Program-made: the position numbers and the translations under genes | In this document: piece by piece, positions 10,131-19,478 of the stretch | Position numbering within the stretch: the stretch's first letter is position 1 | Layout: each line of letters opens with the position of its first letter | The notes under the pieces: generated by a model | Database searches by the model: none | What the model was told of the DNA's origin: nothing | What the model saw: the letters and a program-made list of their open reading frames with translations, nothing else | Origin: Notolepis coatsorum | Taxonomy: Eukaryota > Chordata > Actinopteri > Aulopiformes > Paralepididae | Direction: 5' to 3' | Assembly: GCA_963971535.1 (NCBI GenBank) | Contig: OZ020587.1 | Coordinates: 159,539,856 to 159,603,855 of the forward strand | DNA: 64,000 nucleotides

Positions 10131-11160
10131 CTACAGCAAACCCCACGCTGGATGCTTCCCCTGTGGCTGTAAGGCAGCGTGCGTTAGGCGGCCGCCAACT
10201 CTGAGGATGCCTTGGTCATCAAGGAATGGACCTAACCGGTGCAGATTAGTGGCTCTGCCTTTGACTGGTGTCTCCTGGTGACTCTGGAGTAACTGTATGT
10301 CTTGTGAAAAGGTTGCTTCTTGCACCATCTTGATTATGGTTAGCTCCGCTTCTCTCCTTTCCTCTAGACTGGTGGCTTCACAGGACTTTGGCTGGTGACC
10401 TTTCCTTTCTTTCACATGGCGCTGGAGTCTGGCGATAGCTTTCACCAGTCTGGACCAGTCTGAGAACTTGTGTACGCGCGCTAGCAGCGGCCAGACTTCT
10501 TTCACCCGTGTGGTGAGCACCTGGGCCTTCCTAAGTTCAGGGTCATCGCTTGCTATCTCTCCCACCTTGCCTTCTCCACTTGGTAACCCTTTCTGCCAAA
10601 GCAAGTCTGGGCCGGTGACCCAGTTAGAGGCTATCAGTGGCTCTGCTGTGAGACCTCTTGAGGCATGGTCGGCTGGATTCTCTTCTGCCGCCACATACCT
10701 CCATTGTGTAGACTCTGTGCTTTGCTTGATGTGTTCCATTTTCGACTGGAACCTTAGATTCTCTTGGGGGATGGGGATGGCCTCTGACGCTCTTTCAGCA
10801 ATGTCAGGCTCCAGCATCTTTATGTCATCTGCAGGTAACACAACTTCCTTGATCGGTGTTCTACCGACATCGTGCCCTTCACTTATTGTCGAGATCTTTA
10901 GCTGACCTGGTTCACCCTTTGTGTTGAGAGCCTTTGCTGTCATTTCGCGGATCGAGGTTGTGTCACTTTGTGTATCGAGGAGTGCGATACATCTGTCTTC
11001 TTGCCTTGTTTCTGCTACAGCTAGCAGTGGAGACCGCTGCTGGTTTTGCCTTGGTTGTGCTTCCGCTGGCAGTGGCGCCTGGTACCGGTCTTGCCTTGCT
11101 TGTGGTGCAGCTTGCAGTTGGGGTTGCCGTGGTGGTGCTGCAGCTGGCCGTGGCTTCCAG
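10131..11160 (-). pseudogene. BEL/Pao pol fragment, internally deleted
   Basis: A single minus-strand open frame strings together separated BEL/Pao pol blocks. ALLDTQSDTTSI is the aspartic protease active site in the DTQSD form typical of this family. IKEVVLPADDIKMLE is from the protease-RT linker. WRYVAAEENPADHASRG is RNase H C-terminal, and ILRVGGRLTHAAL is the integrase N-terminal region. The entire RT core is missing between linker and RNase H without loss of frame. A Pro/Gln/Ala-rich segment precedes the protease. The fragment lies inside the DIRS element where its RT should be. Confidence 0.85.
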
Positions 11161-11770
11161 AAACACAGTCGTGCCCTGTTGGAAACTAACTGGCCTACAA
11201 GTAAGAGGATTCCAGTCAACCAAGCTAATTCCGCTGCCAGTGACTTACTCAAGAGACTTTATCCCGGCAAACAGAGGCCATATTCCCACCCCAGGGACAG
11301 CGAAGGCATGGTCTCATCTGGCACATCTAGCAGAGAATATCGCGCCGGAACAACGCTGTGATGTTGGCCTGCTAATTGGCTACAACTGCCCTCAAGCCCT
11401 CCGGCCACTAGTCACGGTGGCGGGGGAGGACCACCAGCCGTTTGCAGTGCAAACAAACTTAGGCTGGAGCGTGGTGGGGTATGGAACCCCGGGGCTCCAC
11501 TATGGAGATACCATCGGAATCAGTCACCACATCCGGGTGAAGCAAGTGAGGCCAGGGTTACCGGCCTCGGCAGGGCTCACCAGGGAAGTGCACTATGTCA
11601 ATAGAACCCAGATCAAAGAAGTTGTGCTACCTACAGACGTACTAAAGAGGCTGGAGGCCGACTTCTCGGAAAGAGCGGCAGAGGCCAACCCTATATCTCA
11701 AGAGGACCTACGGTTCATGTCGGAAATGAAGAAGGGCATCAAGCTAAAGAACAACGGTCATTATGAAATG
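11161..11770 (+). pseudogene. BEL/Pao pol fragment in opposite orientation
   Basis: Plus-strand frame with RDFIPANRGHIPTP, CDVGLLIGYNCPQALRP, FAVQTNLGWSVVGYG and IKEVVLPTDVLKRLE. These are consecutive landmarks of the BEL/Pao protease-to-RT linker. It ends at NNGHYEM, just before the RT core, where homology stops. The linker block is also present in the minus-strand fragment at 10131-11160, so the two pieces form an inverted pair of related but non-identical copies. No LTRs of either were found. Confidence 0.83.
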
Positions 11771-13489
11771 CGGCAGGACGGTGACGGCTTGTTGTTCAAG
11801 CCGAGCCCATCCAACATGGCCGATCCCTCGGCCGCCAAGGCTGTCGGCCTTGTGGACACCTGTCGATTCAACGCCCAGGATACCTCTGGCGGGGGGAAAA
11901 CATGGCCGCCTGTCGAGGGCCTCGTCATCGCCGCTGACGAGGCCGTGCTCTCTCTTCTTCTGGCTGCGCGGTGTGAGGCGTTTGTGGGGCCTAGGACAAT
12001 ACCGCCCGCTCTCCAGCAGAAGACCAAAAACCCCTGCGGAGAGGGGAACCCTGAGCGGTTATAGCTTGCGGCTAGGTCAAAGCTAATAATGTCAACAACC
12101 TCGCGCGATGTGTCGACGTCGGCTGGCCCTCAAGGCCCCGCCACCAGACACCATTTTTTTGATCGAAAAAACAGCAATTCGAACACAGTTCTAATCGCTG
12201 CCAATTCCATACCGTGGCAGTACAGGCTTTAGCAGCCCACCAGCCACTCGCCAGGCCGACCCACCCATGGCGTCGGCCGGGCGGGGCACTGTTTCAATAT
12301 GTCAAAAGCAAAGGACTGATGTTAACACGGAGCACCATTGGTGGTTGCAAACAGCAACCTCCACTGTGGTGTGCACCATGAAGGGGTTAAATGAATAAAA
12401 TAACTAAACCACAAAATACTGTAGAATGAGCAAGCCCATATACACAACGTTAAGGGGAGGCGGACCAGAGCTAACCAGTCCCGCATTCATTCAAAATATT
12501 CACAACAGCACACCAGCCCTGGCTTAGCCCATTTACCAAAAAAAAAAAAAAGGTAAACAAAGCCCCCCCGCGCTACTCCCCCAGTAGACACCGATTGACC
12601 GTCAGCATGAAATGGTTGAGAGGAGAGAAAGCTGTAGCAAAGACAGACCTTCTCATAGCAGAGCGACAGAACAAAACAGTAGCCCACTACACTACTATAG
12701 CATATAGCGTTCAACGCTACTATGGACAGAAAACAGTCAGCTGAGCCACAACACGGGCCGCCGTTAAGTCCCATCCTGCAGTAGTATAGCTCTACTGCTA
12801 CCCGCCGAGCTTCAAGCATCGGCTCCCAGGTGGGGACACCATTCAACAACCCCGCCGGGACACAGGGGTAACGCTACCTAGCTAGGCTACCTAGCCACGG
12901 CCTACCCTGTTGTTCAACCCATTTACCCGTAAAAAAGGTAAATAGGACTCAGCAAAACCCCCACATCAGCTACCGACTGACCTTCATTGACGGGCAAGAG
13001 GAGGGAAAGCGACAACATCCCACGGCGGAGACATTAGAACAGCGTAGCAGTAGTGTTAGCATGTAGCATTAGCATCAGCATGCAGCATTAGCATTAGGTG
13101 TTTAACAGCACGCTTCCAGGATCGTTTGGAACCCGTTCACTGCAGTGAAACGTTCACCAAACCATCCCGCCCCTGGCGCCGACACACAACATGGTTGTGT
13201 AACAAAACAACCCAGCATTACTAACACTAATACCCATGCCTGATGACACAGGGCCTACCTGTGTACAAGCTGGCCCGATAGCCAACCTTGCACAGCTGAT
13301 CCTTGGTCTGCTGCCATCAGACGAGGAACATCAACACAGGCCCGACATGTCGCTGAAAACATGCCTCGAAGATGCCAGGGGTAAGCAAACCTCCGGTAAC
13401 TTTCAACATTACGCAATTCCTCATAATCTTTTCATAACAACTAGTTAACATAAGGTGCACTGCATCCGTTATGATGGGAACGAAAATAG
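11771..13489 (-). other. DIRS interior, leader-side region without recognised gene
   Basis: Between the BEL/Pao fragment and the left terminal repeat. I cannot identify a DIRS gag with confidence. Two diverged tandem copies of a roughly 390-bp segment are visible: CCCATTTACC then GGTAAA, GACTGACC/GATTGACCGTCA and AGGAGAGAAAGC/GAGGGAAAGC at about 12525-12640 and 12915-13010. The remainder shows no domain. Confidence 0.45.
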
Positions 13490-13662
13490 AGGAAGAGTGT
13501 TTGGTGACCAGGCCCGCTGTCTTGTAGGCTGCGCCTCCATAGGGGCGGGACCCGGCAGGTGTGGGTGTATTTGTTTTTTATTCGTGGATGGAGGTACAAT
13601 AGGTACATGAGATGAGGTATCTCGATAGGCTTAAGAACGGGACGCGATAAGCCAAGTACGAT
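13490..13662 (-). repeat. DIRS inverted terminal repeat, left end in element orientation, split by the Polinton
   Basis: Matches 8445-8584 in inverted orientation. It ends GCCAAGTACGAT at 13662, where the Polinton starts. The last 12 bp of the repeat reappear at 28801-28812. Confidence 0.85.
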
Positions 13663-13951
13663 AGAGAGAGATTAAAGATGCACATTCTGTCAAACCTTAT
13701 AAGGAAAGTTTGATTGATTGTAGCGACGCCCCTTTTAGTTTGATTGAAGCTGCATACGGCACTTTTGAGCCCTCTGATTGGTCGAGGATTCAAGGAGGCG
13801 GGACATCCGGTTTCGAAGGGAGGGACATCCGGTTTAGGAGGGGAGGGACATCTGGTTACGGAAGGGGAGGGGTTATAAGGGCGGGTACTTCTGTTTTCAG
13901 ATTTTTTTTCAAAATAAAAGTTTTTCAGAAATAAACGTTTTTTTTTTTATT

Positions 13952-14065
13952 TTCAGATTGTATTTGTGTATTCCAAGGTTTTCACAATATGTATTTGTGT
14001 ATTCCAAGGTTTTCACAATATGTATTTGTGTATTCCAAGGTTTTCAGATTAAACATTTAAGAATA
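13952..14065. repeat. Three-copy 31-bp tandem repeat in the left arm
   Basis: Units beginning TATTTGTGTATTCCAAGGTT at 13961, 13992 and 14023. The right arm has a single copy at the matching place (about 28505-28530), so this is a local expansion after the arms separated. Confidence 0.93.
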
Positions 14066-14083
14066 TGTATTTGTGTATCTTAA

Positions 14084-15021
14084 CACTTTAATCGCCGGAA
14101 ACGCCGAAACTCGTCATTGCCCGCCATGCTCATTCTGCCGAAGACGGCGTAACACGTCTTTGATATCAATATTTCAAAAATCTGTGATCGAAATCATATT
14201 TCTCCTCCGGGGACCTGAGATATACTGATGAGCTCCACTCAACTCTCTAACGGTTCAAGAGCGCCATCTGGTGGCCGATCGGCAGATCGCCCAACAGGAA
14301 GTCATGTGGATGAAGTGGTGCTCATCCATATTTCGTCCGGGCACTCGCTATCATTAGCAGGACTCCATCTTGACACAGTGAACACCGATCGGTGCAAATA
14401 ACTCGACAAACAACATGATTTGGACGTATATACTATTATACAACCTGGAGATGGATCGGGTATTTCGACATCCCATAATAGGAATATCTCTGCTCCACGC
14501 TCATCGCCCAACGGCGCGAGGAAGATACGGTAAGATCCAGCGTTATTTTCCAACGTGTTCTTTACTAACTGCTCTGATGATCATATCACCCACACTAGAT
14601 GAATGATATAACGTTTTATAAACGACCCCCCGCCCATCCGGTCAACATCAGATGATACGTAGTAACTTCTAGAACCACGTCCAGTTGAAATTTTTTATCT
14701 CGCGCCGATTGCTATCAAACTGTATTTCATCATCAATATAATGCATTTGGAGCTATAAATCACGTTCTGGAGAAAGCTGCAGAAAACGATAAAAACATAC
14801 TTATATTTTAGACCATATTTTAGTATGAATATGTGAATGAAAAAGTATAACGTTGCTACACCCTGAACAATAGATATAGGACATTGAATGGGCCATAATA
14901 ATGTCAATTTAGCAATACAATTTAAAAAGTTATAGCCCTGCAAAGAAGGGGAACTTCTCCATAGACAAATAGAGATGGCGAGGGGTGGTAAATTATGAAT
15001 TTAACCATGGCGATCAAAGTG
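14084..15021. mobile_element. piggyBac-like non-autonomous element
   Basis: Flanked by TTAA (14080-14083 and 15022-15025). It has terminal inverted repeats CACTTTAATCGCC at the left and the complement of CACTTTGATCGCC at the right. The insertion is absent from the corresponding place in the right arm, giving a natural empty-site control (...TATCTTAAGAATATAG... near 28455). No transposase is visible in 938 bp. Confidence 0.87.
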
Positions 15022-15742
15022 TTAAGAATATAGTTTCACAATAAGTATTCCAAAAGTCTTAAGAATAAGTGTGTGTGTGTTTTCTTGGATAAATGCAAGA
15101 GAGTGTTTAGACACTTGTGTGGAGGAATTAAGAAAATACAATGTATCTGTTTAAGTAGAGAATGTTTTCTTACAAGTGATATGGTTTGAGCAGAAAGCAT
15201 TCTCCCCTCTGTTTCTGTCTACCTCTCAGTAGACTGAATATCTCCCCCTCTCTGTCAATCTGGTGTGTGTGTGTGTGTGTGTGTAGAAAATGTGTGTGTG
15301 TGTGTGTTCGCTCAAGCGACTGAAATGTCAAACTGTTGGTTCTATGCGATTCTGCAAAACACACGATTCTGCAAGGGGTGTCTAAAGATGGAGTTGGGTA
15401 CCAAGTAGGGGGGCATGAAGATAGCGAATGGGATGGCTTGAAAGTACTGGATTCAGCTTCTGTCACGGGGAACCCGATTTATGACAGGGTATGAGTTCTC
15501 CATTCAGCAGGAAAAAAAACGCAAGGTCCCCCCAAAAAGAAAAGGTGTGACTGTGTGTGTCTGTGTCTGTTTGGCTCAATGGTGATTAGAGCTGTGAAAA
15601 AGGTCTAATTCAAATGTTTTTTTTCAGAAACGGCACATTACTATCAGTGTTGGTACGTGCAGTTTGGGGATAAGCAGAGGTGTCAAAAGGAGGGTGCCTT
15701 CACAACTTAATACCACTGTGAAAAAAAAATAAAAGAGGAACT
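15022..15742 (+). other. Left-arm non-coding region before the first gene
   Basis: Contains (GT)n runs near 15263-15310 and a region rich in pyrimidines. It matches 27741-28450 inverted. No ORF is shared by both arms here, so it is probably promoter or terminal regulatory sequence. Confidence 0.55.
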
Positions 15743-15960
15743 ATGTCCTCACAGGCAGAGGTTACAATGGCTTTAGAAACCCCTACTATTATAGATTTCT
15801 CAGAGGATGATCAAAACAGTATTATTTCGATGTAGAGCTTTAATAGGCTACTAATAAGGGCTAGCATTGGTGGTATGTGTATAGGAGGCGTTATGGGGTA
15901 TGTTTTTGTCTTTGGAAGGTGTGCGATATTATCCATGATATAAATGGGGGCGTTGTATAG
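15743..15960 (+). pseudogene. Polinton ORF A, small membrane protein, left copy (broken)
   Basis: Counterpart of the intact 72-codon gene at 27522-27740. A TAG codon (about 15833) replaces the right-arm glutamate codon, and a G-run near 15893-15897 is one base shorter, shifting the frame before the end. The encoded protein is not one I recognise; see the right copy. Confidence 0.65.
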
Positions 15961-16017
15961 AAGAAGAAAAAAGCTATATATATGTTTCTGATTGTGACTG
16001 ATAGATCCAAGAGCATA

Positions 16018-16668
16018 ATGGCTGACAATATTTGTACACCGGTTATACACACAGCTGACAGACTTGCGCGTATTAGGGCACTCTTGAGGGCACCGTGCAG
16101 ATATGGACGGGGCATTTATAATGAAGTATGGCCTACATCCGATGGAATATTGAGTCTGGAATATGATGGCCGATTAGACAGAGTGGTGATATACAAACTG
16201 GGTCTAACTGACTTCGAAGGCATTGGAGAGAGGCCAGAGCTCTATTTAAGCGAAAGAGAGTTCTGGCAGATAAAAAAGAATTATTTTGACGTGCTAGACG
16301 GTTTGGCCGTCAGAAAGCTCAAGGAGGGACAGATAGTCAAGCTGTTAACAGGCTCCAGTGACTTAGAAAGTTATTTTGTATATTACACAGCACGCGTCTC
16401 TATACATAACAAGCCCGGCGTTAGTGGGGTGGGGGATATGACCATTTTCAAGAGGTATGCATTTGGGGCCGAGAGTGTTCTATTTACTGTTCCGGTGAAC
16501 ACGTGGTTAGAATGTCTTCACACATGTGGAGCTGTCACGAGCGAGATGTTAAAGGTGCAAGCAGATATGGATCATTTGAAAAGACGTCTCTTTCCATACA
16601 ACGAATCAGAGGGAGACGATACCAAAGGTCCTGGCGAGGGTGTGAAGGAAGGGGCGTGTCAACCATAA
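16018..16668 (+). CDS. Polinton ORF B, 216 aa, unknown function (left copy, intact)
   Basis: Starts at the ATG giving MADNICTPVIHTADR, chosen because the right-arm copy also opens there. Open to a stop at 16668. It is a soluble-looking protein with alternating beta-like segments (GILSLEYDGRLDRVVIYKLG, ESYFVYYTARVSI) and a charged, Gly-rich C-terminus. I see no signal peptide or membrane segment. It lies between ORF A and ORF C/D, all reading toward the element centre. I do not recognise the family, though its conservation in both arms with few amino-acid changes indicates a real gene. The right copy has a one-base deletion. Confidence 0.75.
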   Translation: MADNICTPVIHTADRLARIRALLRAPCRYGRGIYNEVWPTSDGILSLEYDGRLDRVVIYKLGLTDFEGIGERPELYLSEREFWQIKKNYFDVLDGLAVRKLKEGQIVKLLTGSSDLESYFVYYTARVSIHNKPGVSGVGDMTIFKRYAFGAESVLFTVPVNTWLECLHTCGAVTSEMLKVQADMDHLKRRLFPYNESEGDDTKGPGEGVKEGACQP

Positions 16669-16715
16669 AAGACCCTTTAAAAAAAAAAAATTACAACTGA
16701 CTTTAAAGACTGATC

Positions 16716-17444
16716 ATGGCATACTTCTACAATGGATACGAGCTCTACACTGGATACGAACTGGAGTCTGCTGAATCCGACTCACCGCTACTCTGCATTC
16801 CTCTAACGATGAATACCTGCGAAACACCTGATCTGTCATCACAAGACACCGTAGCCGATGGAGCGGCTGGGGACACACAGCCTAATGGCCAATGGCGGTC
16901 CCACACCCCCGAATCTGGTTTTCCGCAAGACATGCCTGTCACAGAGAGGAGATGACTTACAATACTCCCCGTTGTGGTTGACGAGAGAGTGGGATTCCTA
17001 GATCATTTAATGATTGCCAGCATTAAACTACTTCTGGCCGAAGTGTTGAAGTGCTGTGTCGATCAACATCTCATCGAACAGTGTTAGGGTTGTACCATTC
17101 AGCACCCGAGTCAGCGTCATCATGAATGCTTGTTTGAACCCGCCTTGTATTACATGGTCAACGAAGCGGCACTACTGACTATGTTATGGAGTGGTGAACT
17201 GATTCCTACCATTAGCGCCCTCCTGGGCCGGCTCTGTTTAGCCATTCCATCCCCACTAAGAATGCAAGGAATCTGCGAGGGGCTTCTCTACGAGTTTCAG
17301 TCATTTAAGAATAGCGAATGTCTGAAGGATTTGATTAAGGAAATACACATTGATTACCCTGAGATTGATACTGAGGCAGTCTATGATTCAATACTTCTCT
17401 TCATGTCCACTGTGCCAAAACTGGCAAAAGTCTATAGAGTGTGA
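16716..17444 (+). pseudogene. Polinton ORF C/D, left copy, two in-frame stops
   Basis: One reading frame runs from ATG at 16716 (MAYFYNGYELYTGYELE) to a stop at 17444, interrupted by TGA at 16953 and TAG at 17085. The TGA is private to this arm: the right arm has CGA. The TAG occurs in both arms. After the TAG the frame stays open with no good ATG until about 17151, so C and D may once have been a single protein of about 242 residues. The second half is Leu-rich and helical (LLTMLWSGELIPTISALLGR, KDLIKEIHIDYPEIDTEAVY). No family was recognised. Confidence 0.6.
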
Positions 17445-17553
17445 TTTGTTTATTTCTGAAAAAATAAAATGGTGTGTTTTAAAAAAAAGAAATGTCTCTT
17501 GCCTAGTTATTCACTAATGTATTATAATCCCAGGGGTGAGGTGGTTTGAAAAT

Positions 17554-18633
17554 ATGGATGGCATACTAGCTAAAATATATTATGACCCTGCAAATCCAGG
17601 TTCGTTTGGGGGTGTCGAACGCTTGCGTAAGGCAGTGGAACTCTCTACAGGAGATAAAGTAGGAATAAATGTTATTAAAACCTGGTTATCAAAACAGGAT
17701 AGCTACACTCTACATAAGCCTGCTAGAATACATTTTAAGAGAAATAGAGTATTCGTACCATGGCCTCTTTATCAATTTCAAATTGATTTATGCGATATGC
17801 AAAGCTTAGCACAATACAACGATGGTTTTAAATATCTGATGACTGTAATTGATGTATTCTCTAAGATGGTTTATGTAAGGCCTTTAAAAAATAAGACAGG
17901 TTTAGCTGTTACAAAAGCCTTCAAAAGAGTTCTAGAGGAGAGTCAAACGCCAGTAAAAATACAAACGGACGAAGGTAAAGAATTCTATAATAAACATTTC
18001 AAAGAATTGATGCATCGACATAACATACACCACTTCGCAACTGGAAGTGAATTGAAAGCGAGCGTTATCGAACAATTGAACCGTACATTGAAGGACAGGA
18101 TGTGGAGATTTTTCACAGCTAAAAATACTTTTCGTTATATTGATATGCTGCCGGATATGGTACAGAGTTATAATAACACGTTTCACTCCAGTATTAAAAT
18201 GAAGCCTACAGAGGTCTCTAAAGATAACATACTACAGGTATTTCAGAACCTGTACGGAACAGTACCTCTAACGCATAAAAAAAATAGATTTAAATTTGAT
18301 ATAGGCACTACTGTGCGTATATCTCAATATAAGTCTGCCTTCGACAAGCGCTATGAGCAGACGTATACGTACGAGACATTTATTATAGAGAAGCGTTTAG
18401 CCCGTCTCCCTGTTGTGTATGTCTTAAAAGATCAGGATGGTGAAAGGGTAAAAGGAGTTTTTTACGAATTGGAGCTGCAAAAGATTGTGGAAGGTACGAA
18501 TAAAACATACAAGATAGAGAAATGTATTGAGAATAAAAGGATAAACGGCAAGATGTATACGCTAGTAAAATGGATAGGATGGCCTGCGAAATTTAATTCT
18601 TACATCTTAAAGAGTACTCTCAGAGCTGTATGA
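17554..18633 (+). CDS. Polinton integrase (retroviral-type), left copy, open
   Basis: DDE integrase that would insert the element and make the 6-bp target duplication. The ATG at 17554 gives MDGILAKIYYDPANPGSFGG, the usual Polinton integrase opening. The frame is open 18 bases upstream to a TTATAATCCCAG that could be a splice acceptor. The core shows the first Asp in FQIDLCDM, the second in IQTDEGKEF and the Glu in VIEQLNRTLKDRM. The C-terminus has a chromodomain-like KMYTLVKWIGWPAKFNSYI. About 359 residues, near the usual Polinton length, with all catalytic residues present. It follows ORF D and precedes the penton stub. The right copy is broken. Confidence 0.93.
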   Translation: MDGILAKIYYDPANPGSFGGVERLRKAVELSTGDKVGINVIKTWLSKQDSYTLHKPARIHFKRNRVFVPWPLYQFQIDLCDMQSLAQYNDGFKYLMTVIDVFSKMVYVRPLKNKTGLAVTKAFKRVLEESQTPVKIQTDEGKEFYNKHFKELMHRHNIHHFATGSELKASVIEQLNRTLKDRMWRFFTAKNTFRYIDMLPDMVQSYNNTFHSSIKMKPTEVSKDNILQVFQNLYGTVPLTHKKNRFKFDIGTTVRISQYKSAFDKRYEQTYTYETFIIEKRLARLPVVYVLKDQDGERVKGVFYELELQKIVEGTNKTYKIEKCIENKRINGKMYTLVKWIGWPAKFNSYILKSTLRAV

Positions 18634-18698
18634 ATAAGGTCCTTATATAATCCTATACTTTTTTAAGGAAGGTAATCATAATTCAGCATATTAACACG

Positions 18699-18785
18699 AT
18701 GGAGGGGTTCTACGTTACGCTCCCTTCCAACGCGTGCATGTCTGTGTTCCCCAATAATAAGGCTTCTAGTTTCAATATTAATCTG
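18699..18785 (+). pseudogene. Penton-like gene stub at the left-arm deletion junction
   Basis: The first 29 codons match the start of the right-arm gene at 23502 (MEGFYVTLPSNACMSVFPNN), then sequence jumps at about 18785 to the 3' end of the capsid gene. This marks the breakpoint of the structural-gene deletion in the left arm. Confidence 0.85.
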
Positions 18786-18805
18786 AACAGACGTTATGTT
18801 CATCC

Positions 18806-19312
18806 TTGTTGGGGTCTCGTTTTCAAGGTGTATGGGCCTGTGATGAGTTAAAAAGCAATTTACAGAATACACTGATTAGACCCATCTATTTTATTGTTAA
18901 TACAGATCCTAGCAATAAACCCGGGGTGCACTGGCTCGCTGTGAGTCTTGATAACGAACGAGAGGGTGTCTTTTTTTATTCCTTCGGGCTTAGTCCAAAT
19001 TCTAAAGCATATCCTTCACACATCAGAGAATTTCTAGAACAAAATGTTACAGAATCCTATTATTATTCAACTCGTAGAGTGCAGAATGAACTCTCAGCCT
19101 ATTGTGGACATCATTGTGTATATTTTCTATGTCAACGAGCAAGAGGATACAGTCTGAACGATATCATATTTAAACATTATACAGGAGATACTTTGAGAAA
19201 TGACCTCCTAGTCAGTAAATTTGTCTTAAAATATAAGAAATGTATATTAAAATGCAGAGGTATCCATAGACAAGCGTGCTGTAGTTTAAGAATGTTAAAT
19301 GAACGTATGTAA
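18806..19312 (+). CDS. Adenain-like cysteine protease, left copy
   Basis: Maturation protease of the adenovirus/Polinton type. The catalytic His lies in GVHWLAVSLDN and the Cys in AYCGHHCVYFLCQRARG, with an intervening Gln in RRVQNE. The frame has no ATG near its expected start: it opens in the tail of the capsid-gene remnant, and the first codons here are TTG. After the motif HYTGDTLRN the two arms diverge; this copy continues for about 42 residues (DLLVSKFVLKYKKC...) while the right copy ends within a few codons. It is the innermost gene of the left arm and faces the other protease copy across the centre. Confidence 0.82.
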   Translation: MLGSRFQGVWACDELKSNLQNTLIRPIYFIVNTDPSNKPGVHWLAVSLDNEREGVFFYSFGLSPNSKAYPSHIREFLEQNVTESYYYSTRRVQNELSAYCGHHCVYFLCQRARGYSLNDIIFKHYTGDTLRNDLLVSKFVLKYKKCILKCRGIHRQACCSLRMLNERM

Positions 19313-19478
19313 CAAATATAATAAAACACACATTCTGAAAGTATTTCATTATTGTTGTAGTTTAAGAATGTTAAATGAATGTATGTAACAAATATAATAA
19401 AACACACATGTTGAAAGTATTTCTTTGTTGTTGTTTTTTATTTAATTTTTTAAATACAAAACATTAATGCATTTCTCA
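19203..19478. repeat. Centre of the Polinton palindrome with 76-bp tandem repeat
   Basis: Non-palindromic spacer between the arms. It contains two adjacent copies (about 19278-19353 and 19354-19429) sharing GTTTAAGAATGTTAAATGAA and ATAATAAAACACACAT. The AATAAA motifs could terminate the plus-strand transcripts. It is AT-rich, with T-runs at 19434-19456. Confidence 0.82.

Larger units (their letters stand above)
13663..19202 (+). repeat. Polinton left arm (inverted duplicate of the right arm)
   Basis: 5.5 kb corresponding gene by gene to the reverse complement of 28800-23413 and then 19884-19479. The missing stretch (right-arm 19885-23412, holding penton body, minor virion protein and most of the capsid gene) was deleted at about 18785. 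Substitutions, indels and a private 938-bp insertion show it is not a mere assembly copy of the other arm. Confidence 0.88.

Noticed and set aside
10934-11160. First about 75 codons of the plus-strand frame as a signal-peptide-like hydrophobic protein
   Set aside because: It is the antisense of the Pro/Ala/Gln-rich BEL/Pao segment on the minus strand; only the part after about 11160 matches BEL/Pao on the plus strand.
11763-12086. Overlapping frames on both strands as DIRS gag
   Set aside because: Composition is suggestive but no conserved gag block could be recognised in any frame.
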